DNA of 64,000 bases from Paraburkholderia sp. BL23I1N1 (lineage in GTDB: Bacteria; Pseudomonadota; Gammaproteobacteria; Burkholderiales; Burkholderiaceae): contig NZ_RAPV01000002.1 in the NCBI RefSeq assembly GCF_003610295.1, positions 1,116,001 to 1,180,000 on the forward strand, given 5' to 3'. Below the pieces are notes generated by a model. That model searched no databases. It was given only the letters and a program-made list of their open reading frames with translations, and was not told where the DNA came from. Positions 42,166 to 52,100 of the stretch are shown one piece after another. The stretch's first letter is position 1, and each line of letters starts with the position of its first letter. Both the position numbers and the translations under genes were made by a program.

Positions 42166-42730
42166 CCGGAGGCCTTTGTAACCCAACGCTCCGCGTTTCA
42201 TCGAAACGATTGACACGTCTTATCCGTACTGGTCGTCGATCGCGTGTTCGCCATCGCGGTATCGTCCTGCCGATCGTCCTGCTGATTTCCGCGATGATGT
42301 TGACCACCTCCGCGGCCTGGTTCGCAACATCGCGCGCAGCGCCAACAATGTGCGCGACTATTTGCAGGCATTTCATGCAGCGGATTCGGCGCTGACCTTG
42401 TGCGCCCGGAACGCTGTCGCCGCGACGGCTTTCGAGCCGCAGCCGGTGGCGCCGCTCTCATCCGGCGAGCCGACGCAATGGAAGCACGAAGCCGCCTTTG
42501 AGGCCGGTGCCGTCGTGCCGGTCGCGCAATGGCCCGGATCGTTGCGTGCGCCGCAATGTCTGATCGAAGCCTGGCGTCTGGGCACGCGCGCCGATGCCAG
42601 AGCGTATTTGTTGACTACGCGTGGCTTCGGTCGGACCAAAGAGTCGCAGGTGTGGTTGCAGATGGAGCTCGTGATCGCAGGCGGGCAGATCGAGCGCCAT
42701 TGGCGTCGCGTCGCCGCACGCCCATTTTGA
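42162..42730 (+). pseudogene. pilX: Type IV pilus assembly PilX, frameshifted
   Basis: The first frame starts at GTG 42162 (overlapping the pilW stop) and encodes the PilX N-terminus RHRGIVLPIVLLISAMMLTT plus SAAWFATS. The matching continuation RSANNVRDYLQAFHAADSAL lies in the -1 frame from about 42338 to 42730 (VRDYLQAFHAADSALTLCAR and the domain to RPF). A single missing base near 42330-42345, in a cgcgcgc run, explains it. This may be a real mutation, a phase-variable run or a sequencing error. An intact protein would have about 189 residues. Confidence 0.8.
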
Positions 42731-42740
42731 CGGGAGGTTT

Positions 42741-43172
42741 ATGACGAGGCCGCGCACATCCGCATTTACGCTGCTTGAATTGATGATCGCGCTGGCAATA
42801 GCCGCGGCGCTGGTCGTGTTTGCCGTGCCGTCATACCGGAGCCATGTCGCGCGAACACACAGGATTGACGCGGCATCCGCTCTTTATCGGGCAGCGCAAT
42901 TCGTCGAGGGAGCGGCAGGCAATGGGACCGCAACACTGCCACCGGGTCTGGATCAGGCGCCGCAATTCGGCACGCCACTCTACCGGTTGCAAGTGCTGCC
43001 GGCGGACGACGCAAACGGTGGCTATTCGGTAGAGGCAACGCCGATCGAATTCGGCCCGATGCGCGACGATGCATGCGGCACCTTCACACTGGATGCGACA
43101 GGGGTGCGGGGCAACCGAAGCAGCGCAAACGCTACAGCGCCGCCAGGCAGCGAGTGCTGGAATACGAGCTAG
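42741..43172 (+). CDS. pilE: Type IV pilin PilE-like minor pilin
   Basis: 143 residues with the prepilin site SA|FTLLELMIALAIAAALVVF and PSYRSHVARTHRIDAASALY, typical of PilE. A C-terminal disulfide loop (CGTFTLDATGVRGN to SECWNTS) is present. GGGAGGTTT precedes the ATG. The operon lacks an adjacent pilY1 adhesin gene, so the tip set is incomplete here. Confidence 0.88.
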   Translation: MTRPRTSAFTLLELMIALAIAAALVVFAVPSYRSHVARTHRIDAASALYRAAQFVEGAAGNGTATLPPGLDQAPQFGTPLYRLQVLPADDANGGYSVEATPIEFGPMRDDACGTFTLDATGVRGNRSSANATAPPGSECWNTS

Positions 43173-43270
43173 GGAGCACTGGAATACACGCCAGGAAGCG
43201 CTACTGGGAACGAGCCGACCCGAGGATCAAAGCGCAACGGCAAACAAATAGCCTGTTTTTGCACCGCGTT

Positions 43271-43750
43271 TCAATACCCGCTATCAACAGGCTCTTTCTT
43301 GCCCCTGGTCGACTTGGCGGAATCATTCTTCATCTGCTTCCAGATTCGATACGCTTCCCACCCGGCCAGCGCAAGACTACCCCATTTGAGCGTGGGTTTT
43401 GCGCCCGCTACGATAGTCGCGCGCAGCGGCTTGGCCAACAGAATCGAAGCGATCGAACTGATGAGCGGGTACTGTTTGAGAAGCGCGCCAATGCTCCCTG
43501 CATTGAGGATGCCCGCCTTCGATCTGCTACCCATGCGCATGCCGCCGAAGCCCGGCAGAATGAATTTGAGCCAGCTGAAGTGCGTGACGGCTCGCCGCAA
43601 TTCGATGGTTGCCTGGGCGAGTTCCATGCGCTCGACATCCGCGCGCACCAGCAGCAATTCCTTGCGCAGCGCTCGCAGATGCGGCGCGCTCAGATCTTTA
43701 GCCTGGTAGCGTTTGTTGCGAAATGCGTTATCGGAGTGGGATTGGCTCAT
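43271..43750 (-). CDS. DUF3318-type membrane-associated protein
   Basis: 159 residues, starting MSQSHSDNAFRNKRYQAKDL. An N-terminal helical region (LRALRKELLLVRADVERMEL) precedes a weakly hydrophobic region (ISSIASILLAKPLRATIVAG, LKWGSLALAGWEAYRIW). The sequence matches the DUF3318 family I know from Burkholderia, usually next to YqjE- and YqjD-like genes, as here. Function is unknown; an envelope or stress role is inferred from neighbours. Confidence 0.75.
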   Translation of the reverse strand: MSQSHSDNAFRNKRYQAKDLSAPHLRALRKELLLVRADVERMELAQATIELRRAVTHFSWLKFILPGFGGMRMGSRSKAGILNAGSIGALLKQYPLISSIASILLAKPLRATIVAGAKPTLKWGSLALAGWEAYRIWKQMKNDSAKSTRGKKEPVDSGY

Positions 43751-43878
43751 GGCGTGTCGGCGGCAGTGGAAGTGGGGCGGTAAATCAGTGCTGCAAATCG
43801 CTCGAGGCGTTGGCGAAGTATCTGCAAAAAGGCGTACCGCGCTTGAGGCGCGCCCGTGAGCCCACTACGCCTGCCGTA

Positions 43879-44265
43879 TCACGGTTTGCGAAACACCTCG
43901 CGGTCCTTTTCAAACTCGGCAAGGGTGGCTTCGAACACCATTGGGGCATTGCGCAAACCGCTGCGCGCTTTCAGTGCACAGGCTATCCCCGCAATGGCAT
44001 AAACCACCGTGATGCCGGCAAGTGCCTGCAATCGGTAGGTGTCCCAGAACGCGATGGCGATCAGCGCCGTCAATGCGATCAAGGCCATTGTCGCGAGCAT
44101 CATGGCGGCGAGGCCGAGGAACAGCACGCCAAGCAGACGATCTTTTTCTTCGGCGAGTTCGATACCGACCAGTTCAAGCCGCGTTTGCAGAATGGCAAAC
44201 ACGGATCCGATGATACGGCGCAACGGACTATGTTCGCCGTGCTGCGATTGTGTTTCGATCGTCAT
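43879..44265 (-). CDS. YqjE-like (phage holin superfamily) membrane protein
   Basis: 128 residues with two central membrane helices (LFLGLAAMMLATMALIALTA and LQALAGITVVYAIAGIACAL), preceded by a helical RRIIGSVFAILQTRLELVGIELA segment. This is the YqjE/DUF1469 pattern. It is probably cotranscribed with the YqjD-like gene upstream. In enterobacteria the yqjD-yqjE pair is stationary-phase induced and YqjD binds ribosomes at the membrane. Confidence 0.82.
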   Translation of the reverse strand: MTIETQSQHGEHSPLRRIIGSVFAILQTRLELVGIELAEEKDRLLGVLFLGLAAMMLATMALIALTALIAIAFWDTYRLQALAGITVVYAIAGIACALKARSGLRNAPMVFEATLAEFEKDREVFRKP

Positions 44266-44404
44266 GGCTTTGGGCGTTGCGCGTGAAGGGCTAACTGGCG
44301 CGCAAAAACGAGCGCGCCAAGAGAAGCGGACCGGCCAGAAGTGCGCCGGTCAACTTGATTCGCTGGTGTGCCGGGCGCGATTGGCTCCGGCAGTGTCACC
44401 AGTA

Positions 44405-44707
44405 TTATTTGCGGTTGATCAACAGCCCCAGCAGTACGCCGACGCCCGCGGCAATGCCGATGGATGCCCACGGATGCTCGTGCACGTAATCGTCGGTAGC
44501 GCGTGCGGCCTTCTTACCTTTCTCGACCACCACGACCTGTACGTCAGCCGCCTTTTCCTTAGCCTGCTTCAGGCGCGTAAGCGCCGTTTCACGCAGTTCC
44601 GAAGCGCGCTCGCCGGTGGCGCTCGCGGCCTGTTTCAGCAAATCTTCAGCGTCCGCGAGGACGGTTTTGATATCCGACATCAATCTCTCCTTGTTGACTT
44701 CCGACAT
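44405..44707 (-). CDS. YqjD/ElaB-like DUF883 membrane-anchored protein
   Basis: 100 residues: an amphipathic helical stretch (MSDIKTVLADAEDLLKQAAS, LRETALTRLKQAKEKAADVQ) followed by HPWASIGIAAGVGVLLGLLI, the C-terminal membrane anchor of the DUF883 family. The start at 44707 follows GAAGGGAGCTGTCA. YqjD/ElaB proteins bind ribosomes and attach them to the membrane in stationary phase. Confidence 0.88.
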   Translation of the reverse strand: MSEVNKERLMSDIKTVLADAEDLLKQAASATGERASELRETALTRLKQAKEKAADVQVVVVEKGKKAARATDDYVHEHPWASIGIAAGVGVLLGLLINRK

Positions 44708-45062
44708 TGACAGCTCCCTTCGTCTCACGCCACGCGTGAATCGTAACCAAAGAAACGGCTGCTGGCGAGCGCAGCGCTCAGTTCATGAAAACGAACGCAC
44801 GAACCGTTCCCGGTTGAAGCAAAACCTTAAAACTTCACTTTGCAGCATCGCGTGGCAAAGTTTGCCAAAGATGGAGTTGATCTGTCCCGCAAAGTTTCCA
44901 CTAAATCGGCGAAAATTACAAAAACGCATAAAGTTGTGACGCGATGTTGGTTCGTCGTGTACCGTCGCTCCCGTATGCTGTAGTTTTGCCAGGCGCGCTT
45001 TAGCATGGCGTCGCGGGCGAATGCTCGCGCGGAATGTCCGAATACAATCAAGGAGCTGCTTC
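44708..45062. other. Divergent promoter region, no gene
   Basis: This spacer of 355 bp lies between the divergent YqjD-like and peroxiredoxin genes. It is noticeably AT-richer (aattacaaaaacgcataaag) than its surroundings, as expected for promoters. I could not assign boxes with confidence. Confidence 0.45.
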
Positions 45063-45701
<639 letters not shown>

Positions 45702-45761
45702 GCAAGTAGGCAGCGGATGCTTCACGAAGCGCGCCGTTAGCTTCAACGCGGTGGCGCAACG

Positions 45762-45795
45762 AAAAAAGGCCGGTTCAAATGAACCGGCCTTTTTG
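45762..45795. terminator. Bidirectional intrinsic terminator
   Basis: AAAAAAGGCCGGTTC-aaat-GAACCGGCCTTTTT: a 9-bp GC-rich stem with A- and T-runs on either side. It serves the convergent peroxiredoxin (plus) and gcdH (minus) genes. Confidence 0.85.
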
Positions 45796-45870
45796 CCATC
45801 TACGTTTCGATTTTCTATTTCAGTGGCCAGGACGAAATGCCGCTATCAAACCAGTAAACCAATCGGCGGG

Positions 45871-47061
45871 TCAGAAAAACGCCTGAATCCCCGTTTGCGC
45901 GCGCCCGAGGATCAGCGCGTGAATGTCGTGCGTGCCTTCGTACGTGTTCACGACTTCCAGATTGACCAGATGCCGCGCGATGCCGAACTCGTCCGAGATG
46001 CCGTTGCCGCCGAGCATGTCACGCGCGAGCCGTGCAATGTCCAGTGCCTTGCCGCACGAATTGCGCTTCATGATCGATGTAATTTCGACGGCGGCTGTGC
46101 CTTCGTCTTTCATGCGGCCGAGACGCAACACGCCTTGCAGGCCAAGCGTGATCTCGGTTTGCATGTCGGCGAGCTTTTTCTGAATCAACTGGTTCGCGGC
46201 GAGCGGCCGGCCGAACTGCTTGCGATCCAGCACGTACTGACGCGCCGTGTGCCAGCATGCTTCAGCCGCGCCGAGCGCGCCCCAGGCAATCCCGTAGCGC
46301 GCCGAGTTCAGGCACGTGAAGGGACCGCGCAAGCCGCTGACTTCGGGGAAGCGGTTCTCTTCCGGCACGAACACGTCGTCGAGCACGATCTCGCCCGTGA
46401 TCGACGCGCGCAAGCCCACCTTGCTATGGATCGTCGGCGCCGACAGCCCCTTCCATCCCTTCTCGAGAATGAAGCCGCGGATCGCGTCCTTGCCGTCCTC
46501 TTCGAGCTTTGCCCACACGACGAACACGTCCGCGATCGGCGAATTGGTGATCCACATCTTCGAGCCCGACAGCGAATAGCCGCCGTCGACTTTCTTGGCT
46601 CGCGTGATCATGCTGCCCGGATCGGAGCCGTGGTTCGGTTCGGTCAGGCCGAAGCAGCCGATCCATTCGCCAGTGACGAGCTTCGGCAGGTACTTCTGCT
46701 TTTGCGCTTCCGAGCCGAATTCGTAGATCGGCACCATCACGAGCGACGACTGCACCGACATCATCGACCGGTAGCCGGAATCGACGCGCTCCACTTCCCG
46801 CGCGATCAGACCGTACGCCACGTAGTTCAGACCGGGACCGCCGTATTGCTCAGGAATCGTCGGGCCGAGCAGGCCGAGCTCGCCCATCTCGCGGAAGATC
46901 TCGATGTCGGTCTTCTCGTGACGGAACGCTTCGAGCACGCGCGGTTGCAGCTTGTCCTGCGCGTAAGCGGCGGCGGCGTCGCGCACCATGCGTTCGTCTT
47001 CAGTGAGCTGCTGATCCAGCAGCAACGGGTCTTCCCAGTGAAACTGCGCGGCCTCTGCCAT
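45871..47061 (-). CDS. gcdH: Glutaryl-CoA dehydrogenase
   Basis: 396 residues of the acyl-CoA dehydrogenase family. Segments [36 protein letters not shown] and the C-terminal [18 protein letters not shown] carry the catalytic Glu and the GCDH-type Arg. GCDH decarboxylates glutaryl-CoA to crotonyl-CoA in lysine and tryptophan breakdown. It is divergent from the IclR-type regulator at 47178, its probable controller. Confidence 0.93.
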   Translation of the reverse strand: MAEAAQFHWEDPLLLDQQLTEDERMVRDAAAAYAQDKLQPRVLEAFRHEKTDIEIFREMGELGLLGPTIPEQYGGPGLNYVAYGLIAREVERVDSGYRSMMSVQSSLVMVPIYEFGSEAQKQKYLPKLVTGEWIGCFGLTEPNHGSDPGSMITRAKKVDGGYSLSGSKMWITNSPIADVFVVWAKLEEDGKDAIRGFILEKGWKGLSAPTIHSKVGLRASITGEIVLDDVFVPEENRFPEVSGLRGPFTCLNSARYGIAWGALGAAEACWHTARQYVLDRKQFGRPLAANQLIQKKLADMQTEITLGLQGVLRLGRMKDEGTAAVEITSIMKRNSCGKALDIARLARDMLGGNGISDEFGIARHLVNLEVVNTYEGTHDIHALILGRAQTGIQAFF

Positions 47062-47116
47062 GACGTATCTCCTGATTCTCTACTTGGCTAAAACGGGTTT
47101 GAGCTTGAGGTAAAGC

Positions 47117-47153
47117 TTGACACGAGTTCCGCTATGCGAAACAATGTTTTGCA
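47117..47153 (+). promoter_or_regulatory. Promoter and dyad operator of iclR-type gene
   Basis: TTGACA (47117-47122), 17 bp, AACAAT (47140-47145) is a plausible promoter for the regulator. A dyad TGCGAAACA-a-TGTTTTGCA (47135-47153, 8 of 9 pairs) overlaps the -10 box. Its form fits IclR-family operators, so the regulator probably represses itself and controls gcdH. Confidence 0.6.
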
Positions 47154-47177
47154 AACTTCGCCTGAGTGTATCACCCC

Positions 47178-47963
47178 ATGATGCCCACATCTACACTTTC
47201 CGACCCGCTCGACGAACGCAAATTCGTCGTCGCCCTTGCACGTGGGCTGGACCTGCTGCGTGCGTTCAAGCCGGGCGAAACGATGCTTGGCAATCGCGAT
47301 TTCGTCGAACGCACGGGTTTGCCGAAGGCAACCGTCAACCGTTTGGCCTACACGCTGACCGTGCTCGGCTATCTGCGGCTCGACGAAACCCTGGGTAAAT
47401 ATGCGCTCGACGCCGGCGTGCTGTCGCTAGGTTTCGCGCTGCTTTCGGGCACCGACACGCTCGAACTCGCGCGCCCGCACATGCGTACCTTCGCGCGCGA
47501 AGTGGGTGCGGCTGTGTCGCTCGGATGTCGTGACGGCCTCGACATGATTTATCTGGAGACGATCCGCAGCGAAACCGCGCTGACGCTCGGACTCGCCTCC
47601 GGTTCGAAACTGTCGATGCTGACGAGTTCGATGGGGCGCGCGTATCTGGCAGTGCAGCCGTTGGGCGTGCGCGCCGCGCTGCTGGCCGAGCTTAAGAAAG
47701 CCGCTGGCGAAGAGGGCGCTGCGTTGGTGGCAGATGCCGAAAAGGAAATCGAAACCTTCGCGCAGGAACGCTGCTGCTATTCGTTCCGCGCGTGGCATGA
47801 CGACGTGAACGCGGTCGCGGTGCCGTTTCGCGAACCGCGCGAAGGCCGCTGGCTGGTGCTGAGTTGCAGCGGGCCGGCGTCGTCGATGGGAGAGGCGATG
47901 TTTCGGGAAACCGTGGCGCCGCGTCTGAAGGCGCTAGCACGCCGTTTGGGTGATACCGGTTGA
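47178..47963 (+). CDS. IclR-family transcriptional regulator
   Basis: 261 residues. An N-terminal winged HTH (RGLDLLRAFKPGETMLGNRD, then FVERTGLPKATVNRLAYTL) is joined to an effector domain (ETIRSETALTLGLASGSKLS and CYSFRAWHDDVNAVAVPFRE). The subgroup resembles PcaR/GcdR-type IclR proteins. It is divergent from gcdH. The start could be GTG 47166; I use ATG 47178. Confidence 0.9.
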   Translation: MMPTSTLSDPLDERKFVVALARGLDLLRAFKPGETMLGNRDFVERTGLPKATVNRLAYTLTVLGYLRLDETLGKYALDAGVLSLGFALLSGTDTLELARPHMRTFAREVGAAVSLGCRDGLDMIYLETIRSETALTLGLASGSKLSMLTSSMGRAYLAVQPLGVRAALLAELKKAAGEEGAALVADAEKEIETFAQERCCYSFRAWHDDVNAVAVPFREPREGRWLVLSCSGPASSMGEAMFRETVAPRLKALARRLGDTG

Positions 47964-48020
47964 AGCACATGCCAACCAGGCCAGATCCTGCTGGTCGAAC
48001 TCAAGCTCAAACTAATTGAA

Positions 48021-48854
48021 TCACGTCGCCCGATCGTGATAATGCGCGGTGAACAACGGCCCTTGCACGAAGCGCACGTCGTACTGCTGCAGCGCGAGGA
48101 ACTGCGGCTCATCCACTACCCGATTGAAGATCAGCGGAATCCGCAGCCGGCTCGCATAGCCGACTAGCGGCTTCACCATCGCATCGCGCAACGCGATCGC
48201 CGCATCCATCTTGATGAAGTCGAGCCGCGCCGTTTCCGACACCGACAGAATCTGCCCCGCATTCGATAGATTCCCCGCCACCTTGAAGCCGTAGCGCTGA
48301 TAACTCTTGGTCAGATAGCCCAGGAATGTCTTATGCGCGACCGCCGCCGCCGGCAACTCGATCACCACGCGCGACGGGTTCAGTCCAAACGACACCAGCA
48401 CGCTCGAAAAATGCCGTCCGTGGTCGTACTTGACGCTCTTGAGCAGGCGCTCGTGCACGCGCAGAAACAGAAGCCCGTGACGCTGCGCGCCGAAGAAATT
48501 GATCGCGTGCAGCGCGCGCGACATGCGGTCGAGCGCGACCAGTTCCTGATCGTCGGCGATACGTTCGAAGGGATCGAAGACATCAAAGGGCGCGCCGTCG
48601 AGGCGTTGCGTGACCGCCTGAAACCCGAGCTCGTCGCCGAAACGATCCACGCCTTCGGCGCCCGACGACAACGACTGCGCCAACGCGTGCACGCTGATAT
48701 CGAAGATCGGCTCATAGGCACTGGCGAGCTCGACGCCGTCGAACTGTGCCAGCGCGATGTCGCTATGCACGCCTGTTCCCATCACCAGATGTTCGCCAAG
48801 AAACGGGTGATCGGCGGCGCGGGCAATCAGGTTGGGGATGGTCGGCGGAATCAT
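48021..48854 (-). CDS. Degenerate EAL-domain protein
   Basis: 277 residues that align with the EAL fold: SAYEPIFDISVHALAQS at the N-terminus, VVIELPAAAVAHKTFLGYL, RLDFIKMDAAIA and VRFVQGPLF near the end. The EAL triplet and its Arg are replaced by QAVTQR, the DDFG-type loop by AGNLSN and the final catalytic Glu by NRVVD. So it cannot be a standard c-di-GMP phosphodiesterase. It may bind a nucleotide or a protein partner. The frame starts at 48980, but conserved sequence begins near 48854. Confidence 0.8.
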   Translation of the reverse strand: MIPPTIPNLIARAADHPFLGEHLVMGTGVHSDIALAQFDGVELASAYEPIFDISVHALAQSLSSGAEGVDRFGDELGFQAVTQRLDGAPFDVFDPFERIADDQELVALDRMSRALHAINFFGAQRHGLLFLRVHERLLKSVKYDHGRHFSSVLVSFGLNPSRVVIELPAAAVAHKTFLGYLTKSYQRYGFKVAGNLSNAGQILSVSETARLDFIKMDAAIALRDAMVKPLVGYASRLRIPLIFNRVVDEPQFLALQQYDVRFVQGPLFTAHYHDRAT

Positions 48855-49029
48855 GTAGGCGAATGAATGGCGATAGGTGCGCGCTCGGCGCTCGGCAACG
48901 CGACTCGTTGCCGCATGCCCTGATGGTAGCAGTCCGCGCCGCGCGCACTTGAACAAAATGCTGATAACGATATCGGGCAAACGCTTGTCACCACAGGCTG
49001 CCGGGGTTTTTGTGGGTGGCTTTCAGGGT

Positions 49030-49074
49030 ATACGTTAATTTCACTATACGTAATTAGTTTTACCATACGTAAAT
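49030..49074. promoter_or_regulatory. Three ATACGT repeats upstream of hmgA
   Basis: The decamers atacgttaat (49030), atacgtaatt (49046) and atacgtaaat (49065) lie 16 and 19 bp apart in the same orientation, 50-100 bp before the hmgA start, in an AT-rich island. Each holds the palindromic core TACGTA or a near copy. They probably form a regulator-binding array; no regulator gene is adjacent. Confidence 0.5.
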
Positions 49075-49126
49075 TGTGGCGCGGCTGCGAGGGCAGTTGC
49101 GTATGCGTTTCAACGGAGAAACTTGC

Positions 49127-50473
49127 ATGGATACCCAAACCCGCACGCCGAATACCGCCAGTTCGCGGCTCGAGATCGAGCCGGGCTATCAGTCGGGATT
49201 CGCGAACGAATTCGCCACGGAGGCCTTGCCGGGCGCGCTACCTGAAGGTCGCAATTCGCCGCAGCGCGCAGCCTATGGCTTGTACGCCGAACAACTGTCG
49301 GGCACGGCATTCACTGCGCCGCGCGGGCATAACCGCCGTTCGTGGCTGTACCGGATTCGTCCGGCGGCGGTCCACAGGCCCTTCACGCAACTGCCGTCGG
49401 AGCGGCTCGTTGCGAACTTCGCCGAGGTGCCGCCGACGCCGCCGAACCAGCTGCGCTGGGACGCATTGCCGATGCCCACCGAGCCGACGGACTTCATCGA
49501 CGGCTGGGTGACGATGGCGGGCAACGGTTCAGCTGAAGCAATGAACGGCTGCGCGATCCACCTGTACGCAGCGAACCGCTCGATGAAGGATCGCTTCTTC
49601 TACAACGCCGACGGTGAATTGCTGATCGTGCCGCAGGAAGGCCGCCTGCATATCGCTACAGAGATGGGGCGACTCGACGTCGAGCCGTTCGAAATCGCGG
49701 TGATTCCGCGTGGCGTGCGCTTCGCGGTGAGCCTGCCGGACGGCGCCGCGCGCGGCTATATCTGCGAGAACTTCGGCGCGTTGCTGCGTTTGCCGGATCT
49801 CGGCCCGATCGGCTCGAACGGCCTCGCCAATCCGCGCGATTTCCTCACGCCGCATGCCGCGTATGAAGACCGCGAAGGCGACTTCGAACTCGTCGCCAAG
49901 ATGAACGGCAACTTGTGGCGCGCGGATATCGACCATTCGCCGCTCGACGTGATCGCGTGGCACGGCAATTACGCGCCGTACAAATACGATCTGCGTCGCT
50001 TCAACACGATCGGTTCGATCAGCTTCGACCATCCGGACCCGTCGATCTTTCTGGTGTTGCAAGCGCAAAGCGATACGCCGGGCGTCGACACGATCGACTT
50101 CGTGATTTTCCCGCCGCGCTGGCTCGCGGCCGAAGATACGTTCCGCCCGCCCTGGTTCCACCGCAACGTCGCGAGCGAATTCATGGGCCTCGTGCACGGT
50201 GTGTACGACGCGAAAGCCGAGGGCTTCGTGCCGGGCGGCGCGAGTCTGCACAACTGCATGTCGGGTCACGGCCCGGACGCGGACACCTTCGAGAAAGCGT
50301 CGCATGGCGATACGTCGACGCCGAAGAAAGTCGGCGACACGATGGCCTTTATGTTCGAAACGCGCACGCTGATCAAGCCGACCCGCTTCGCGCTCGAAAC
50401 GGCACAACTGCAGGCGAATTACTACGAGTGCTGGCAAGGTCTCAAGAAACACTTCAACCCGGAGCAACGATGA
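49127..50473 (+). CDS. hmgA: Homogentisate 1,2-dioxygenase
   Basis: 448 residues, full length. It opens homogentisate to maleylacetoacetate in tyrosine and phenylalanine breakdown. It has [20 protein letters not shown], the central [20 protein letters not shown] segment and [14 protein letters not shown]; metal-ligand His/Glu residues lie in [23 protein letters not shown] and [10 protein letters not shown]. The start at 49127 (MDTQTRTPN) has CGGAGAAACTTGC upstream. It is coupled to fahA by ATGA. Confidence 0.96.
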   Translation: MDTQTRTPNTASSRLEIEPGYQSGFANEFATEALPGALPEGRNSPQRAAYGLYAEQLSGTAFTAPRGHNRRSWLYRIRPAAVHRPFTQLPSERLVANFAEVPPTPPNQLRWDALPMPTEPTDFIDGWVTMAGNGSAEAMNGCAIHLYAANRSMKDRFFYNADGELLIVPQEGRLHIATEMGRLDVEPFEIAVIPRGVRFAVSLPDGAARGYICENFGALLRLPDLGPIGSNGLANPRDFLTPHAAYEDREGDFELVAKMNGNLWRADIDHSPLDVIAWHGNYAPYKYDLRRFNTIGSISFDHPDPSIFLVLQAQSDTPGVDTIDFVIFPPRWLAAEDTFRPPWFHRNVASEFMGLVHGVYDAKAEGFVPGGASLHNCMSGHGPDADTFEKASHGDTSTPKKVGDTMAFMFETRTLIKPTRFALETAQLQANYYECWQGLKKHFNPEQR

Positions 50474-51798
50474 ACGCATTGAGCGATCTTCAGGCGACGC
50501 TCGATCCGTCGCGCAAGAGCTGGATCGAGTCGGCTAACGAGTCGACCCACGATTTTTCGATCCAGAACCTGCCTTTCGGCATTTTCAGCGACAAGGCCAA
50601 CGCCACGCGCCGCGTGGGTGTGGCGATCGGCGACGAGATCGTCGATCTAAGCGTGCTCAAATCCGCAGGCTTGCTCAAGCTCCCGATCGCCTCGGCCGAT
50701 CAATTCGTTGCAGTGAAAGATCAGGTATTCGAGCAGGACACTCTCAACGATTTCATCTCGCTCGGCCGCGACGCATGGCGCAGCGTGCGCATTCAGTTGA
50801 GCGATCTGTTGAAGCGCGACACGGCGACCTTGCGCGACAACGCCGATTTGCGTTCGAAAGCCTTGGTGCGTCAGGCCGATGCGCAACTGCATCTGCCGGT
50901 GCAGATTCCGGGCTATACCGATTTCTACTCGTCGAAGGAGCACGCGACGAACGTCGGTTCGATGTTTCGCGATCCGAAGAATGCGCTGTTGCCGAACTGG
51001 TCGGAGATGCCGATCGGCTACAACGGACGCGCATCGTCGGTGGTGGTGAGCGGGACGCCGGTGCGGCGTCCTAACGGCCAGTTGAAACTGCCGGATCAGG
51101 AGCGTCCCGTGTTCGGCGCATGCCGCAAGCTGGATATCGAACTGGAGATGGGTTTCGTGATCGGCAGCGGCAACGCATTGGGCGAGCCGATTGCCTGTGA
51201 CGATGCGGAAGCGCACATCTTCGGCATGGTGTTGCTGAACGACTGGAGTGCGCGGGATATTCAGCAATGGGAATACGTGCCGCTTGGTCCGTTCAACTCC
51301 AAGGGGTTCGCGACCACCATCTCGCCGTGGATCGTGACGCTCGACGCGCTCGAACCGTTCCGCGTCGAGCAGCCGTCGCAGGAGCCGCAACCGTTGGCGT
51401 ACTTGCGCCACAACGGCAAGCACGCATTCGACATCTCGCTGGAAGTAACGCTGCGCCCGCAAAGCGCCAAACAGGCAACCACGATCTCGCGGACCAACTA
51501 CAAGCACATGTACTGGACGATGGCGCAGCAGCTTGCGCATCACACGGTATCGGGCTGCAATACGCGGGTTGGCGATCTAATGGGTTCGGGCACGATCAGC
51601 GGCCCGACTGCCGACTCATGCGGCAGCCTGCTTGAGTCCACATGGAACGGCAAGAATCCGTTGGAATTGAAGGAAGGCGGCACACGAGGGTTTATCGAAG
51701 ACGGCGACGAACTGACGCTCGCCGGCTGGTGCCAGGGCAACGGGTACCGCGTCGGTTTCGGCACGTGCGTGGGGGAAATTCTGCCGGCACAGAAATAA
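50470..51798 (+). CDS. fahA: Fumarylacetoacetase
   Basis: 442 residues. It hydrolyses fumarylacetoacetate to fumarate and acetoacetate, completing the homogentisate pathway. Metal and active-site segments are visible: [52 protein letters not shown] and [18 protein letters not shown]. The ATG overlaps the hmgA stop. Maleylacetoacetate isomerase (maiA) is not in the window. Confidence 0.96.
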   Translation: MNALSDLQATLDPSRKSWIESANESTHDFSIQNLPFGIFSDKANATRRVGVAIGDEIVDLSVLKSAGLLKLPIASADQFVAVKDQVFEQDTLNDFISLGRDAWRSVRIQLSDLLKRDTATLRDNADLRSKALVRQADAQLHLPVQIPGYTDFYSSKEHATNVGSMFRDPKNALLPNWSEMPIGYNGRASSVVVSGTPVRRPNGQLKLPDQERPVFGACRKLDIELEMGFVIGSGNALGEPIACDDAEAHIFGMVLLNDWSARDIQQWEYVPLGPFNSKGFATTISPWIVTLDALEPFRVEQPSQEPQPLAYLRHNGKHAFDISLEVTLRPQSAKQATTISRTNYKHMYWTMAQQLAHHTVSGCNTRVGDLMGSGTISGPTADSCGSLLESTWNGKNPLELKEGGTRGFIEDGDELTLAGWCQGNGYRVGFGTCVGEILPAQK

Positions 51799-52100
51799 CG
51801 CGGACCGAACCCCTCGGCCGAGGGGAGGGATGGACCGTTCCGGCGAGCACGCAGTGCGAGGCGGGAAGTAAGACGCCCTTGTCACTCACGCCGAGTGTGT
51901 GAGGGCACAGATTCCAGATGCACCACTACCGCAACTGTGCGGGGGAGCCGCTTAAGAATTAGCGGTTTGAGCCGCTTTCTCTTGCTTACTTCTCTTTGCG
52001 GCCGGCAAAGAGAAGTGAGTGCCGCCCCGCACAGGGGCAACGCTGATAGACCACTAAGAAATCAAGGAAAGGCCAACACCGCCGCAACCGGTAACAAAAC
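51799..52100. other. Intergenic with Burkholderia-type dispersed repeat
   Basis: About 300 bp without a gene between the convergent fahA and MFS genes. The right half contains the palindromic repeat described at 51984-52043. Confidence 0.55.
51984..52043. repeat. Palindromic dispersed repeat
   Basis: ACTTCTCTTTGC (51988-51999) and GCAAAGAGAAGT (52005-52016) are a perfect 12-bp dyad. It is followed by gccgccccgcacaggggcaa (52021-52040). I recall this combination as a common intergenic repeat in Paraburkholderia genomes. It may also terminate fahA transcription. Confidence 0.6.
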
